64,000 bases of DNA, taken from positions 3,799,501-3,863,500 of the forward strand of contig NZ_CP017241.1 in the NCBI RefSeq assembly GCF_001908375.1, given 5' to 3'. The notes below the pieces were generated by a model. It was given only the letters and a program-made list of their open reading frames with translations. It did no database searches and had not been told where the DNA came from. Position 1 is the first letter of the stretch. Every line of letters starts with the position of its first letter. This document shows, one piece after another, positions 1 to 8,500 of the stretch. The position numbers and the translations under genes are program-made. The stretch is from Rhizobium etli 8C-3. Its GTDB lineage: Bacteria > Pseudomonadota > Alphaproteobacteria > Rhizobiales > Rhizobiaceae.

Positions 1-285
1 CACATGCCGCTCCCGATAGACGTTGGTGACGAGCTCGCGGGCGCGCAGATAGTCCATCACCTCGTCCCGCCTCTCCAAGGCCACGCGAAATGCTATGCCG
101 CGGCAGGAGCCGCCACGATCGAGGCCCAGCACGAGACCTGGATTTTGCTGCGTCCCGCGGTGAACCCAGGAATGGACGCATAGCGATCGCCGGTAGCCGT
201 AAACGAGAGCCTGAGAGCGCTCAAGAAACTCGAAGCCCGGATTCCACATCAGTGATCCGTAGCCAAATACCCAAAATTCGTCCAT
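1..285 (-). CDS. Gamma-glutamylcyclotransferase (ChaC-like), partial
   Basis: The reading frame starts with ATG at 285 on the minus strand and is open to the window edge, so only the first 95 residues are visible. They carry the family signature YGSLMW (residues 9-14) right after the start, followed by a GYRRSLCVHS segment and a GLVLGLDRGGSCRGIAF segment typical of the ChaC/GGCT fold. ChaC enzymes cleave glutathione to 5-oxoproline and Cys-Gly in the cytosol. The gene is divergent from the DUF2125 gene, with about 50 bp between them. The family call is confident from the N-terminal motifs; the catalytic glutamate lies outside the window and could not be checked. Confidence 0.85.
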   Translation of the reverse strand, partial: MDEFWVFGYGSLMWNPGFEFLERSQALVYGYRRSLCVHSWVHRGTQQNPGLVLGLDRGGSCRGIAFRVALERRDEVMDYLRARELVTNVYRERHV

Positions 286-337
286 ATCGCACGCCAGACC
301 GAAATTCCCATTCGCGATTCACCATTGGAGATCCATC

Positions 338-1339
338 ATGGCAGCGTCAAGCCAATCCGGCAGCGGCAGAAAATTCTGGTTGCTCGGCTTGGGCATCGTT
401 CTGGTTATCGCGATCTATACCGGCGGCTGGTTTTACGCAGCCGCCCACCTCAAGGAGACCGTGCTGAAGGTTATTGCGCCGCGCAGCACGGCCGGCGTCA
501 GCGGTGAATGCGCCGATATCGACTTTCGCGGCTACCCGTTCCGCATTGGCCTTTATTGCTCGAAGGTGGGTGTGGACGACAACACGAACGGCGTCTCGGC
601 TTCCTTTGGTGAACTTCGTTCCGCAGCGCAGGTTTACGCGCCGGGCCATATCGTCTGGGAACTCGATTCGCCGGCCGAAATCCGCACGGCAAACGGCCTT
701 TCGATCTCGGCGCAGTGGGAAAACCTGCAATCCAGCCTGGTAACGAGGCTTAACGGCATCGACCGTACCTCCATGGTCATCGACGGACTGAAGGCAATCG
801 CTGTGTCGTCCCATACCGGACAAACGGTCAATGTCGATGCAGGACGCACGGAAGTCCACCTCCGCCAGAATGCCGGCGATCTCGACGGTGCCTTCTCCCT
901 GCGGGATGCAAATGCCCTGATCAAGGACTGGCCGCAGGTCTTCCCCAAATTCTCGGCGAGCGCAGATATCACCCTTGCGGGCAAAGGCGGAATGATCGAC
1001 GGCAGCGATCCGCAGGGGCTTTATGGAGCAAGCGGAGAGCTGCGCAAGGCCGTGGCCGATATCGGCGACGGCAAGGTGATGACGTTGACAGGGCCCTTCT
1101 CCTTCGATGAGCAAGGCTTTCTGTCCGGCAAGTTCAAGCTGGAGATCGAGCAACTCGGCCCCTGGCGCGACAGCCTGAAACAGGCCCTCCCGGAAATCGC
1201 CAAGACCGTCGATACCGCCGCCAAGCTTCTGAAGGCGCTCGCAGTCGGCGGCGACAGGGTTTCGGTCGACCTCGTCGTTCAGCGCGGCAATGCCACCGTA
1301 AGCGGCTTCATCCCGCTCGGTACGATCCCACCGATCTGA
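338..1339 (+). CDS. DUF2125 domain membrane-anchored protein
   Basis: A 333-residue protein. Residues about 13-33 form one hydrophobic segment, so it is probably anchored in the inner membrane with the rest in the periplasm. The following GECADIDFRGYPFRIGLYC stretch is characteristic of DUF2125, an alphaproteobacterial family of unknown function whose body resembles the beta-rich repeats of AsmA/YdgA-like proteins. The ATG is preceded by GGAG about 7 bases upstream, which fixes the start. It converges on tyrC with only 3 bp between the stop codons. Function is unknown; an envelope role is an inference from topology. Confidence 0.8.
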   Translation: MAASSQSGSGRKFWLLGLGIVLVIAIYTGGWFYAAAHLKETVLKVIAPRSTAGVSGECADIDFRGYPFRIGLYCSKVGVDDNTNGVSASFGELRSAAQVYAPGHIVWELDSPAEIRTANGLSISAQWENLQSSLVTRLNGIDRTSMVIDGLKAIAVSSHTGQTVNVDAGRTEVHLRQNAGDLDGAFSLRDANALIKDWPQVFPKFSASADITLAGKGGMIDGSDPQGLYGASGELRKAVADIGDGKVMTLTGPFSFDEQGFLSGKFKLEIEQLGPWRDSLKQALPEIAKTVDTAAKLLKALAVGGDRVSVDLVVQRGNATVSGFIPLGTIPPI

Positions 1340-1342
1340 GGC

Positions 1343-2275
1343 TCAGTTCGTCTTCGTATCCTGCGCATGTGGGCGACCGAAGTCTGGCGTGTCCACATCC
1401 TGGCCTGCCTGGACGATCGAGCGGCGGATCGCCCGAGTGCGGCTGAAGAGCTCGAAAAGCTTGTCGCCCTCGCCCCAGCGGATCGCCCGCTGCAGATAGG
1501 CAAGATCTTCCGAAAAGCGCGCCAGCATTTCGAGGATCGCATCCTTGTTGTGCAGGCAGACGTCACGCCACATCGTCGGATCGGAGGCTGCCAGGCGCGT
1601 AAAGTCGCGGAAGCCCGAGGCGGAGTACTTGATCACCTCCGATTCAGTCACGGTTTCCAGATCGTCGGCCGTGCCCACAATGTTGTAGGCAATGATGTGC
1701 GGCAGGTGCGAGACGATGGCGAGAACCTTGTCGTGGTGGTCGGCGTCCATCTCATCGACCTTGGAGCCAAGGCTTTCCCAGAATTTGCGAAGCTTTTTGA
1801 GCGCGCCCTCATCCGTACCCGCAATCGGCGTGAAGATGCACCAGCGGCCTTCGAAAAGGCCTGGGAAGCCGGCGTCGGGACCGGATTTTTCCGTACCGGC
1901 CAGCGGATGGCCGGGGATGAAGTGCACATGCGGCGGCATATGCGGTTGCATTTGCGCGATGACCGAAGCCTTGGTGGATCCGACGTCGGTGACGATCGCG
2001 CCCGCCTTCACGCTTCCTGCTATTTCCTTGGCAACACTTTCCGAGGCACCGACCGGCACGGACACGATAACGAGATCGGCATTCTTGGCGGCCTCGGCCG
2101 ACGAAACCGTATAGCGGCTGCCGAGCTGCAGTTCCTCGGCACGCCTCAGCGTTTCGGCACTTCGCGTTGCAACGACGACTTCGTTGGCAAGCCCCAGCCG
2201 CTTGATGTCGTGGGCGATCGAGGAGCCGATCAGCCCGATGCCGATCAGCGCGATGCGATCAAACTGCGCTGTCAT
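1343..2275 (-). CDS. tyrC: Prephenate/arogenate (cyclohexadienyl) dehydrogenase
   Basis: 310 residues. It makes the NAD(P)-dependent oxidative decarboxylation step to 4-hydroxyphenylpyruvate or tyrosine. The N-terminus has a Rossmann GxGxxG motif (GIGLIG, residues 12-17), followed by a VTDVGSTK stretch and the prephenate dehydrogenase signature [12 protein letters not shown] with the conserved histidine. No ACT domain follows, as is usual for the alphaproteobacterial form. An upstream extension of the frame exists, but the start at 2275 overlaps the hisC stop as ATGA, shows translational coupling, and places the Rossmann motif at the normal distance from the start. It is the second gene of a hisC-tyrC operon. 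Confidence 0.93.
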   Translation of the reverse strand: MTAQFDRIALIGIGLIGSSIAHDIKRLGLANEVVVATRSAETLRRAEELQLGSRYTVSSAEAAKNADLVIVSVPVGASESVAKEIAGSVKAGAIVTDVGSTKASVIAQMQPHMPPHVHFIPGHPLAGTEKSGPDAGFPGLFEGRWCIFTPIAGTDEGALKKLRKFWESLGSKVDEMDADHHDKVLAIVSHLPHIIAYNIVGTADDLETVTESEVIKYSASGFRDFTRLAASDPTMWRDVCLHNKDAILEMLARFSEDLAYLQRAIRWGEGDKLFELFSRTRAIRRSIVQAGQDVDTPDFGRPHAQDTKTN

Positions 2276-3381
2276 GCCGGGCGTCCCATGAATTCGCCAA
2301 GCGCTTCGATGACGCCGCGATTGGCTTCTTCGGGGCCGATGCTCATGCGCAGTGAATTGGGAAATCCGTAGCTGCGAACCGCCCGCAGGATATAGCCACG
2401 GCTCGTCAGAAAATCGTCGGCATCGGCAGCGCGCTTGCCGTCGACATCCGGAAAATGGATGAGCACGAAGTTGGTCACCGACGGCGTAACCTTTAGACCG
2501 ATCGTTTCGAACGCTCCGGTAACCTTCTCGATCCACATCTGATTGAAGGAGGTCGCCTCTTGAACGAAGGCCTGATCGCGGATCGCCGCCGCACCGGCGG
2601 CAATCGCCGACGCATTCATGTTGAACGGGCCCCGCACGCGGTTCAGCGCATCGATGATCTCGGCAGGCGCATACATCCAGCCGACGCGCAGTGCGGCAAG
2701 CCCGTAGACCTTCGAGAATGTCCGGGTCATGACCACGTTCGCGTTCGAGGAGACGACTTCGATGCCTGATTCATAGTCGTTGCGCCGGACATATTCGGCA
2801 TAGGCCGCATCGAGAACCAGCACGACATGCTTCGGCAGACCGGCCTGCAGGCGGCGGACTTCGCTGACCGGGATATAGGTACCGGTTGGATTGCCGGGAT
2901 TGGCGATGAAGACGATCTTCGTCCTGTCTGTCACGGCGGAAAGGATAGCGTCGACATCGACGGTGTGATCCGTCTCCTTCACCACGATCGGCGTCGCGCC
3001 GGCGCCCATGATCTGGATCTTGTAGACGAGGAAGCCGTGCTCGGTGATGATGCCTTCGTCACCCGGGCTGAGATAGACGTGGCAGAGCAAGCCGAGCAGT
3101 TCGTCCGAGCCGTTTCCACACATGATGTTAGCCGGATTCAGGCCGTGAACAGCGGCGATCGCCTCGCGCAATTCGATCGCCTGCCCGTCCGGATAGCGCT
3201 CGAGATGGCCAGCGGCCTCACGAAAGGCTTCGATTGCCCTGGGGCTCGCGCCAAGCGGCGTTTCGTTGGATGAGAGCTTGTAGACGCGGGCGACGCCCGG
3301 TGCATGTTCCTTGCCCGGCACATAGGCTGCAATATCCAGGATACCGGGACGCGGAACAGGCTTGCTCATCTCAACGCTCAT
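2272..3381 (-). CDS. hisC: Histidinol-phosphate aminotransferase (HisC, paralogue)
   Basis: 369 residues, a fold-type I PLP enzyme. Visible motifs are LSSNETPLG near the N-terminus, ANPGNPTG in the middle, DAAYAEY, and the PLP-lysine motif [15 protein letters not shown]. These are all HisC hallmarks. The start at 3381 was chosen because the protein then begins [14 protein letters not shown] and is preceded by an AAGG about 9 bases upstream; the extra 18 upstream codons look non-coding. Coupling with tyrC suggests that it may serve as the aromatic aminotransferase in tyrosine/phenylalanine synthesis rather than, or as well as, in histidine synthesis. That is inference from context. Confidence 0.92.
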   Translation of the reverse strand: MSVEMSKPVPRPGILDIAAYVPGKEHAPGVARVYKLSSNETPLGASPRAIEAFREAAGHLERYPDGQAIELREAIAAVHGLNPANIMCGNGSDELLGLLCHVYLSPGDEGIITEHGFLVYKIQIMGAGATPIVVKETDHTVDVDAILSAVTDRTKIVFIANPGNPTGTYIPVSEVRRLQAGLPKHVVLVLDAAYAEYVRRNDYESGIEVVSSNANVVMTRTFSKVYGLAALRVGWMYAPAEIIDALNRVRGPFNMNASAIAAGAAAIRDQAFVQEATSFNQMWIEKVTGAFETIGLKVTPSVTNFVLIHFPDVDGKRAADADDFLTSRGYILRAVRSYGFPNSLRMSIGPEEANRGVIEALGEFMGRPA

Positions 3382-3468
3382 GGAATCGACCTTGAAAAAA
3401 CGCCGGAAATTCCGGCCGGAATTGCCCTGTGGCAAATAAAGCGGAAAGCAGCCTTTGTCGAGTGAGAC

Positions 3469-4209
3469 TTAACGGCTGCGTGTCGTCGGAACACCGTGCG
3501 GCGCAAGAACCGGCACGAAGACGCGGCGCGAAGCCCGTGCAGCTACCGGCAGGCCCTGATAGAGACGCTTCTGTGCCTCGACGATGATGACGCCCGAAAA
3601 GGCCGGCCAGAGCGTGCGGCCAATGCGTTCGAAGGCGCGACGAAGACTGAGAACCGTGCGAAGCTTCGATGGCGGGAAGAACAGCGCCTCGGCGCTCGCC
3701 CCGGGCGTGAAATTGGTCTCGCGAAGCAGATGCGTGAGTTGACCCCGTGAATAGGGGCGCCCGGAGCCGAAAGGCGTATGTTCCATGCGCGCCCAGACGC
3801 CGCGCCGGTTCGGCACCACGATGACGAGGCGCCCGCCGGGCGCAAGCACGCGCCAGAGCTCCTTCAAGGTTTCCCGCGGGCTCTCGGCAAATTCCAGCGA
3901 ATGCACCATCAGCACACGATCGATGGACGAATCGGGAAGCGGAAGTTCTTCATCGAAGATCAGTGCGGTCGACGACAACGACCCCACCGGCCAGTTCACT
4001 GCGCCCTGCCCGGCGGGCATGAAGGCGAAGGTACGCTCGGTATCGGCGCTGAACCGGTCGAGAAAGGGGACGGCGTAGCCGACGCCGACGAGCCGTTCCT
4101 GCGGCAGGCGCACCCAAAGCGACGACAACGCCATGGCAATCGAGTGCTCGGCAAGGCGGCCGAGCTCGGAATGATAGAACTGGCGCAGATCGACAATATC
4201 CGTGTGCAT
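3469..4209 (-). CDS. Class I SAM-dependent methyltransferase
   Basis: 246 residues. The post-I to motif III region is recognisable: LPLPDSSIDRVLMVHSLEFAESP then ELWRVLAPGGRLVIVVPNRRG, the usual Methyltransf_11 pattern. The SAM-binding glycine motif I near residue 40 is replaced by GVGYAVPFLDRF, so it is degenerate. The substrate is not recognisable. The start at 4209 was chosen over an upstream in-frame methionine because it leaves room for the divergent gloB promoter. It lies upstream of hisC on the same strand with an 87-bp gap. Confidence 0.8.
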   Translation of the reverse strand: MHTDIVDLRQFYHSELGRLAEHSIAMALSSLWVRLPQERLVGVGYAVPFLDRFSADTERTFAFMPAGQGAVNWPVGSLSSTALIFDEELPLPDSSIDRVLMVHSLEFAESPRETLKELWRVLAPGGRLVIVVPNRRGVWARMEHTPFGSGRPYSRGQLTHLLRETNFTPGASAEALFFPPSKLRTVLSLRRAFERIGRTLWPAFSGVIIVEAQKRLYQGLPVAARASRRVFVPVLAPHGVPTTRSR

Positions 4210-4298
4210 CGCAATAAATGTTATCAGCCGGCGATTGGACTTCAAGGCCGGGGCCTCTACATTCCGGACATGTTCGTGGGAAAGGGGCCGCTTGGACA

Positions 4299-5069
4299 AT
4301 GAAACCTCTGGAACTGGAAGTCTTTCTCTGCCGATCCGATAATTTCGGCGTTCTCGTGCATGATGCGGCGTCCGGGTTGACAGCCGCGATCGACGCGCCC
4401 GAAGAGGCGGCCGTGGCAGCGGCCGCCAAAAGGCGCGGCTGGAAGATTTCGCACATCTTCACCACGCATCACCACACCGACCACGTCGAAGGCAACCTGG
4501 CATTGAAGGAGCAATTCGGCTGCGAGATCATCGGTCCGGTCAACGAAGCCGTGGCAATTCCCGGCCTCGACAAGTCGATGGGCGATGGCGACAGCTTTCT
4601 ATTCAGCGACCATGTGGTCAACGTCATCGAAACGCCGGGCCATACCGTCGGCCATATCTGTTACCATTTCGGAGACGACAAGCTGCTTTTTGCCGCCGAT
4701 ACGCTCTTTGCACTGGGCTGCGGCCGCCTATTGGAGCGCCCGGCCGCCGATATGTGGCATTCGCTGCAGAAGCTGGCCGCTCTGCCAGACGAGACGGCGA
4801 TCTATTTCGGCCATGAATACACGCTTTCCAATGCTCGTTTCGCTCTGACGATCGATCCGGACAACGAGCGGCTGAAGACGCGCGCTGCGGAGATCGAGGC
4901 GCTGCGCGCCGAAGGCAGGTTCACGATCCCGACGACGCTTGGCCTGGAAAAGGAAACCAATCCCTTTCTTCGCGCTGCCGATCCCGCCATTCGCCGCAAC
5001 CTCCTGATGGAAGGCAAGACGAACGAGGAAGTCTTTGCCGAGATCCGCAGGCGCAAGGACAATTTCTAA
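4299..5069 (+). CDS. gloB: Hydroxyacylglutathione hydrolase (glyoxalase II)
   Basis: 256 residues, the family's usual length. It hydrolyses S-D-lactoylglutathione in the cytosolic methylglyoxal detoxification pathway. The metal-binding motif THHHTDH sits at residues 56-62, followed by further ligands in [16 protein letters not shown] and FGHEYT. The C-terminal HAGH domain ends in the typical NPFLRA and [13 protein letters not shown] segments. The start at 4299 begins at MKPLELEVF; the frame is open further upstream but would overlap the divergent methyltransferase start. The stop overlaps the start of the cupin gene by one base (TAATG), so the two are probably co-translated. Confidence 0.93.
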   Translation: MKPLELEVFLCRSDNFGVLVHDAASGLTAAIDAPEEAAVAAAAKRRGWKISHIFTTHHHTDHVEGNLALKEQFGCEIIGPVNEAVAIPGLDKSMGDGDSFLFSDHVVNVIETPGHTVGHICYHFGDDKLLFAADTLFALGCGRLLERPAADMWHSLQKLAALPDETAIYFGHEYTLSNARFALTIDPDNERLKTRAAEIEALRAEGRFTIPTTLGLEKETNPFLRAADPAIRRNLLMEGKTNEEVFAEIRRRKDNF

Positions 5070-5491
5070 TGTCTCCCGACGAGATTATCGAGGCGCTTTC
5101 GATGCAGCCGCATCCGGAAGGCGGCTGGTACGTGCAGACGTTTAGCGATGGCAATGGCGAGGAGCGCGGGCACTCGACGGCAATCTACTATCTGCTGAAA
5201 GCCGGCCAACGTTCGCACTGGCATCGCGTTCACGATGCTGCGGAGGTCTGGCATTATTACGCCGGTGCGCCCCTGGCACTCCACAGGTCCGCAGACGGCG
5301 AAAAAAGCGAAACCTTGATGCTCGGCATCGACCTGGAAAATGGTGAGCGTCCGCAAGCAATCATTCCGGCAAACTGGTGGCAATCGGCAGAAACGCTTGG
5401 CGAATACACGCTCGTCGGCTGTACGGTGGCACCCGGTTTCGAGTTCTCGAAATTCGAATTGGCACCGCCGGATTGGAAACCGGGCGGCTGA
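5069..5491 (+). CDS. Cupin DUF985 family protein
   Basis: 140 residues. It begins with the DUF985 signature MQPHPEGGWYVQTF and contains the cupin histidine cluster H50, H52, H55, E59 and H62 (SHWHRVHDAAEVWHYYAG), then PANWWQSAE and VAPGFEFSKFELA. These residues are all conserved in the RmlC-like DUF985 family, whose reaction is not established. It is translationally coupled to gloB, which suggests a shared role in metabolite detoxification. That link is inference. Confidence 0.87.
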   Translation: MSPDEIIEALSMQPHPEGGWYVQTFSDGNGEERGHSTAIYYLLKAGQRSHWHRVHDAAEVWHYYAGAPLALHRSADGEKSETLMLGIDLENGERPQAIIPANWWQSAETLGEYTLVGCTVAPGFEFSKFELAPPDWKPGG

Positions 5492-5494
5492 GAC

Positions 5495-6388
5495 CTATTC
5501 GGCCGCCACAACCTGTTTTGCGACGCCTTTCCGGCGGAACATTTCCTGAGCCGCAAGCACTGCACCGCCGGTGACCAGCAGGCAGGCAAGCGCAATGCGC
5601 CAGCTCGGCTCGCCAAAGCCGAATATCGTCAGGACAAGCGTCGACAGCAACGGCGCCGCATAACTTGCCGCGCCGAGGATCTGAATGTCGCCGTTCTTGA
5701 CGCCGTAATCCCAGGCATAGAACGCAGCGCCGACAGGGAAGAAGCCGAGGCCGGCAACGGCGATCCATTCAAAAGCCGTTTGCGGCCAAAGGGTTGTTTC
5801 CAATCCGAGATGGCAGAAGAACGACAGGATGGATGTCACAAGGCAAAAGCCGGTAACGACATCGGTCGAGACTGCATCGAAGCGCCGCGTCAGCAGCGAA
5901 TAGCCGGACCAGGTGAAGGCGCAAAGGAAAGCCGCGCCGTAGCCGATCGCAAAGGCACCGTCGAAATCGATGCCGTTGCGGCCGACGATCAGGAAAGTGC
6001 CGCAGAGCCCGGCGAGCGCGCCTGCCACGTGATACCAGCGCAACCTCTCGCCCGGCAGCAACGCCGAGCCGACGACGATCAGCAGCGGCCAGAGATAGGC
6101 GATCAAGCCGGCCTCCACCGCCGGCGCGTTGCGAAGCGCGGTGAAATAGAGGAAGTGATAGCCGAAGAGGCCGGCAATGCCGGTGATCCACACCTTTGGC
6201 GGCTGCCTCAGCAGCGCCACCCGAGACGGGTTGAGGATCAGCACCGCAATGCCCGGAATGCTGCCGATCGCAAAGCAGATCGCCGACAGTTGGAACGGCG
6301 GCATCTTGCCGGATGCAGTGGTGAAGAGCGCCAGAAACGACCACATCAGGATGGCCGTGAACCCGATCAATGTCGCCCGAAGCTTCAC
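5495..6388 (-). CDS. DMT-family (EamA) exporter, YddG-like
   Basis: 297 residues with about ten hydrophobic segments arranged as two EamA repeats. The second repeat begins near GTFLIVGRNGIDFDGAFAIGYGAAFLCAFTW. The segments LFGYHFLYFTALRNAPAVEAGLIAYLWPLLIV and FYAWDYGVKNGDIQILGAASYAAPLLSTLVL closely follow the aromatic amino acid exporter YddG branch. The inferred role is efflux of aromatic amino acids or other small metabolites across the inner membrane. It converges on the cupin gene with 3 bp between stops. Confidence 0.85.
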   Translation of the reverse strand: MKLRATLIGFTAILMWSFLALFTTASGKMPPFQLSAICFAIGSIPGIAVLILNPSRVALLRQPPKVWITGIAGLFGYHFLYFTALRNAPAVEAGLIAYLWPLLIVVGSALLPGERLRWYHVAGALAGLCGTFLIVGRNGIDFDGAFAIGYGAAFLCAFTWSGYSLLTRRFDAVSTDVVTGFCLVTSILSFFCHLGLETTLWPQTAFEWIAVAGLGFFPVGAAFYAWDYGVKNGDIQILGAASYAAPLLSTLVLTIFGFGEPSWRIALACLLVTGGAVLAAQEMFRRKGVAKQVVAAE

Positions 6389-6417
6389 CTGTCCCCCTTC
6401 ACGGAGACCGTGCTCCG

Positions 6418-7194
6418 TCAGTTTGTACGGTATTTCACCGCGGTAATCGTCACCATTCCATATTGCGTCGGAATGCGAACATAGACCGGAGCATATACAT
6501 TCGCCGCGTCCGCCTTTGCAAACCAGATTTCCATGTTGCCGCTTCTGCTCAGATAATCGATATCCTTGCGGCCTTTCCTGTAGCCAGACCGGGGCACGAA
6601 ACGTACGCCGCAGACGGTTGCCGTGCCGGAAAACCCATCCGTCTTGAACTCCTTGGATCCCTTTGGCGAAAGCACAAGGTCCATGCGCATCTCGCCGTCA
6701 TAGATCGGCAGGCGCTGCGAGCAGAGCTTGGTATCGGCCGGAAAGATCAATCCCGAGATGGGGTCAAGCACGGAGCGCATGTCGCCCGGCTTGACATCGA
6801 CCCAGTTGCGGGGCTGGCGCCGTTCCGGCTTGACGGTAGTGGAGACGATATCGCCGTTTCTGTAGCGGACTTCGTATGTACGTGCGCGTTTGCCGCTCTT
6901 GTAATAAAGGTAGTAGCGCTGCGCTTGCAGTCGGTCGTTGCGCAGGACGCCGGTGACGTTGGTCTTCGCAGCAATGTTCGTCACAAGATCGGCAAGGCCC
7001 GCCGAACTGATATTGCCTGAAACCTGGTAGCGCTGACCATCGTCGATCTGGGTAACGAAGGCGGCGCGCGCAATCGGCAGGATTCCAAGAGCAACTTTAT
7101 ATTCCGTGCGATGACGGATCTCGCTTGCGACGGCCGGGATGGACATCAGCGCTGCAATCGACGATAGGAAAATCCGCTTGCCCAGATGTGTCAT
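6418..7194 (-). CDS. DUF3108 domain exported protein
   Basis: 258 residues. Residues 1-24 (MTHLGKRIFLSSIAALMSIPAVA) form a Sec signal peptide, so the protein is periplasmic. The body is beta-rich and matches DUF3108, with the SVLDPISGLIF segment and several R/K-rich strands. The family has no assigned function. The start at 7194 was chosen because the signal peptide begins there; the frame runs further upstream but that extension would give a second hydrophobic segment. It lies 30 bp downstream of nothing on its strand and is followed by the YddG-like gene, which may be co-transcribed. Confidence 0.75.
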   Translation of the reverse strand: MTHLGKRIFLSSIAALMSIPAVASEIRHRTEYKVALGILPIARAAFVTQIDDGQRYQVSGNISSAGLADLVTNIAAKTNVTGVLRNDRLQAQRYYLYYKSGKRARTYEVRYRNGDIVSTTVKPERRQPRNWVDVKPGDMRSVLDPISGLIFPADTKLCSQRLPIYDGEMRMDLVLSPKGSKEFKTDGFSGTATVCGVRFVPRSGYRKGRKDIDYLSRSGNMEIWFAKADAANVYAPVYVRIPTQYGMVTITAVKYRTN

Positions 7195-7434
7195 GAAGAG
7201 AGCCTTTTTCAAGGGCAGACAATGCCCTGCACTCGCGATCCATACTCCTACCGCAAAGAGAAGCAAACACGAGCTTTTTGACAGAATTGCGGGAAAGACC
7301 AAGGTTTGGCTTGACGCGGGCGGCCGGTCTGACTATAGAACCGCAACTTTCCAATTATGGCCTGTTGGATTGCAGACCCGCGTTTGCCGGGGCATCGCAC
7401 TTCGATGGTCTAGAAAAACAAGAATAGGTGTTCA

Positions 7435-7725
7435 ATGTCCCGCGTGTGCGAATTGACCGGCAAGGCCGTCCTGACTGGTAACAATGTCAGCCATGCCAAC
7501 AACAAGACCAAGCGCCGGTTCCTGCCGAACCTGTGCCAGGTTACGCTGATCTCCGATGCTCTCGGCCAGCGCTACCGTCTGCGTGTTTCAGCTGCCGCCC
7601 TGCGCTCCGTCGAGCATCGCGGTGGCCTCGATGCCTTCCTGATCAAGGCAAGCGAAAACGAACTGTCGATGCGCGCTCGTCTGCTGCGCCGTCAGATCGT
7701 CAAGAAGACCGCCGAAGCCGCATAA
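7435..7725 (+). CDS. rpmB: 50S ribosomal protein L28
   Basis: 96 residues, a structural protein of the large ribosomal subunit. The N-terminus [33 protein letters not shown] is the unmistakable L28 signature. The alphaproteobacterial C-terminal extension ([24 protein letters not shown]) is present. It is a single-gene unit: a long intergenic region precedes it and a clear intrinsic terminator follows at 7754-7788. Confidence 0.97.
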   Translation: MSRVCELTGKAVLTGNNVSHANNKTKRRFLPNLCQVTLISDALGQRYRLRVSAAALRSVEHRGGLDAFLIKASENELSMRARLLRRQIVKKTAEAA

Positions 7726-7753
7726 GCTTCGACATCTTCTTCCATACGGCTTC

Positions 7754-7788
7754 AAAGGCTTGCACGGCTAATACCGGACAAGCCTTTT
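7754..7788 (+). terminator. Intrinsic terminator after rpmB
   Basis: A 9-bp perfect inverted repeat, AAAGGCTTG (7754-7762) and CAAGCCTTT (7779-7787), is followed by T and GCTTT. It lies 28 bp after the rpmB stop and before the yhhQ leader, so yhhQ should have its own promoter or depend on readthrough. Confidence 0.8.
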
Positions 7789-7811
7789 GCTTTGCCGGCC
7801 TGACACTCCAA

Positions 7812-7842
7812 CTGGTGGCATCACCCAGGATAAAAAAATGCT
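7812..7842 (+). promoter_or_regulatory. Candidate preQ1-I riboswitch in the yhhQ leader
   Basis: Directly before the queuosine-precursor transporter the leader reads as a tiny H-type pseudoknot. Stem P1 is CTGG (7812-7815) with CCAG (7825-7828). The loop contains GGCA (7817-7820) and ATCACC, comparable to the AGCTACACC loop of Bacillus preQ1-I aptamers. An A-rich tail ATAAAAAA follows. GGCA can pair with TGCT (7839-7842), closing P2 over the start codon. The Shine-Dalgarno AGGA (7827-7830) overlaps the 3' side of P1, so ligand binding would be expected to block translation. This is read by eye; no covariance search was run. Confidence 0.55.
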
Positions 7843-8473
7843 GAAGAGCCGCTATACCCTCCTCTACATCGCTTTGATGACGTTCGTCGTCGTGGCTTCG
7901 AATTTCCTCGTCCAGTTTCCGGTGAACGCCGAGGTCGCGGGCATCAATCTCGCCGACATCCTGACCTGGGGTGCGTTCAGCTATCCGGTCGCTTTCCTGA
8001 TCACCGATCTCACGAATCGCCAGTTTGGTCCCCAGGTGGCGCGCAAGGTCGTGTTCGCCGGCTTTGTCGTCGGCATCGGGCTTTCCTTTTTCACGTCAGT
8101 GCCGCGCATCGCGATCGCCTCCGGTTCCGCTTACCTCGCCGGCCAGCTGCTCGATATCGCCGTCTTCAATCGCCTTCGCCGCCAGACCTGGTGGCGTGCA
8201 CCTCTCGTCGGCTCGCTGATCGGCTCGGCGCTCGACACCGCAATCTTCTTCTCCTTTGCCTTTGCCGCCTTCTTCGTCTTCCTCGGCCCGAACGATCCGT
8301 TTGCGCTTGAGCAGGCCCCGGTCCTCGGTGCATTTGCCGCTCAGGCGCCGCGCTGGATCTCCTGGGCGATCAGCGATTTCTCGGTGAAGATGATCATGGG
8401 CCTTGTCATGCTGCTGCCCTACGGCGCACTGATGAACGTGCTGCGGCCGATGCAGCCGGCCCGCGCAAGCTGA
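7838..8473 (+). CDS. yhhQ: Queuosine precursor transporter, VUT family (YhhQ)
   Basis: 211 residues with about six transmembrane segments. The features NLADILTWGAFSYPVAFLITDLTNRQFGPQVARKVVFAGF and the later WISWAISDFSVKMIMGLVMLLPYG are the COG1738/YhhQ pattern; this family imports preQ0/preQ1 for queuosine synthesis. The start at 7838 follows an AGGA sequence 7 bases upstream; an earlier in-frame start would run through the leader structure. The leader holds a candidate preQ1 riboswitch, which supports the functional call independently. Confidence 0.88.
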   Translation: MLKSRYTLLYIALMTFVVVASNFLVQFPVNAEVAGINLADILTWGAFSYPVAFLITDLTNRQFGPQVARKVVFAGFVVGIGLSFFTSVPRIAIASGSAYLAGQLLDIAVFNRLRRQTWWRAPLVGSLIGSALDTAIFFSFAFAAFFVFLGPNDPFALEQAPVLGAFAAQAPRWISWAISDFSVKMIMGLVMLLPYGALMNVLRPMQPARAS

Positions 8474-8500
8474 TCGCCAGTGACGGCCTCCGGTGGGGCC

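Noticed and set aside
1367-2371. A 334-codon frame on the plus strand
   Set aside because: It is antisense to tyrC and hisC, both clear by motif.
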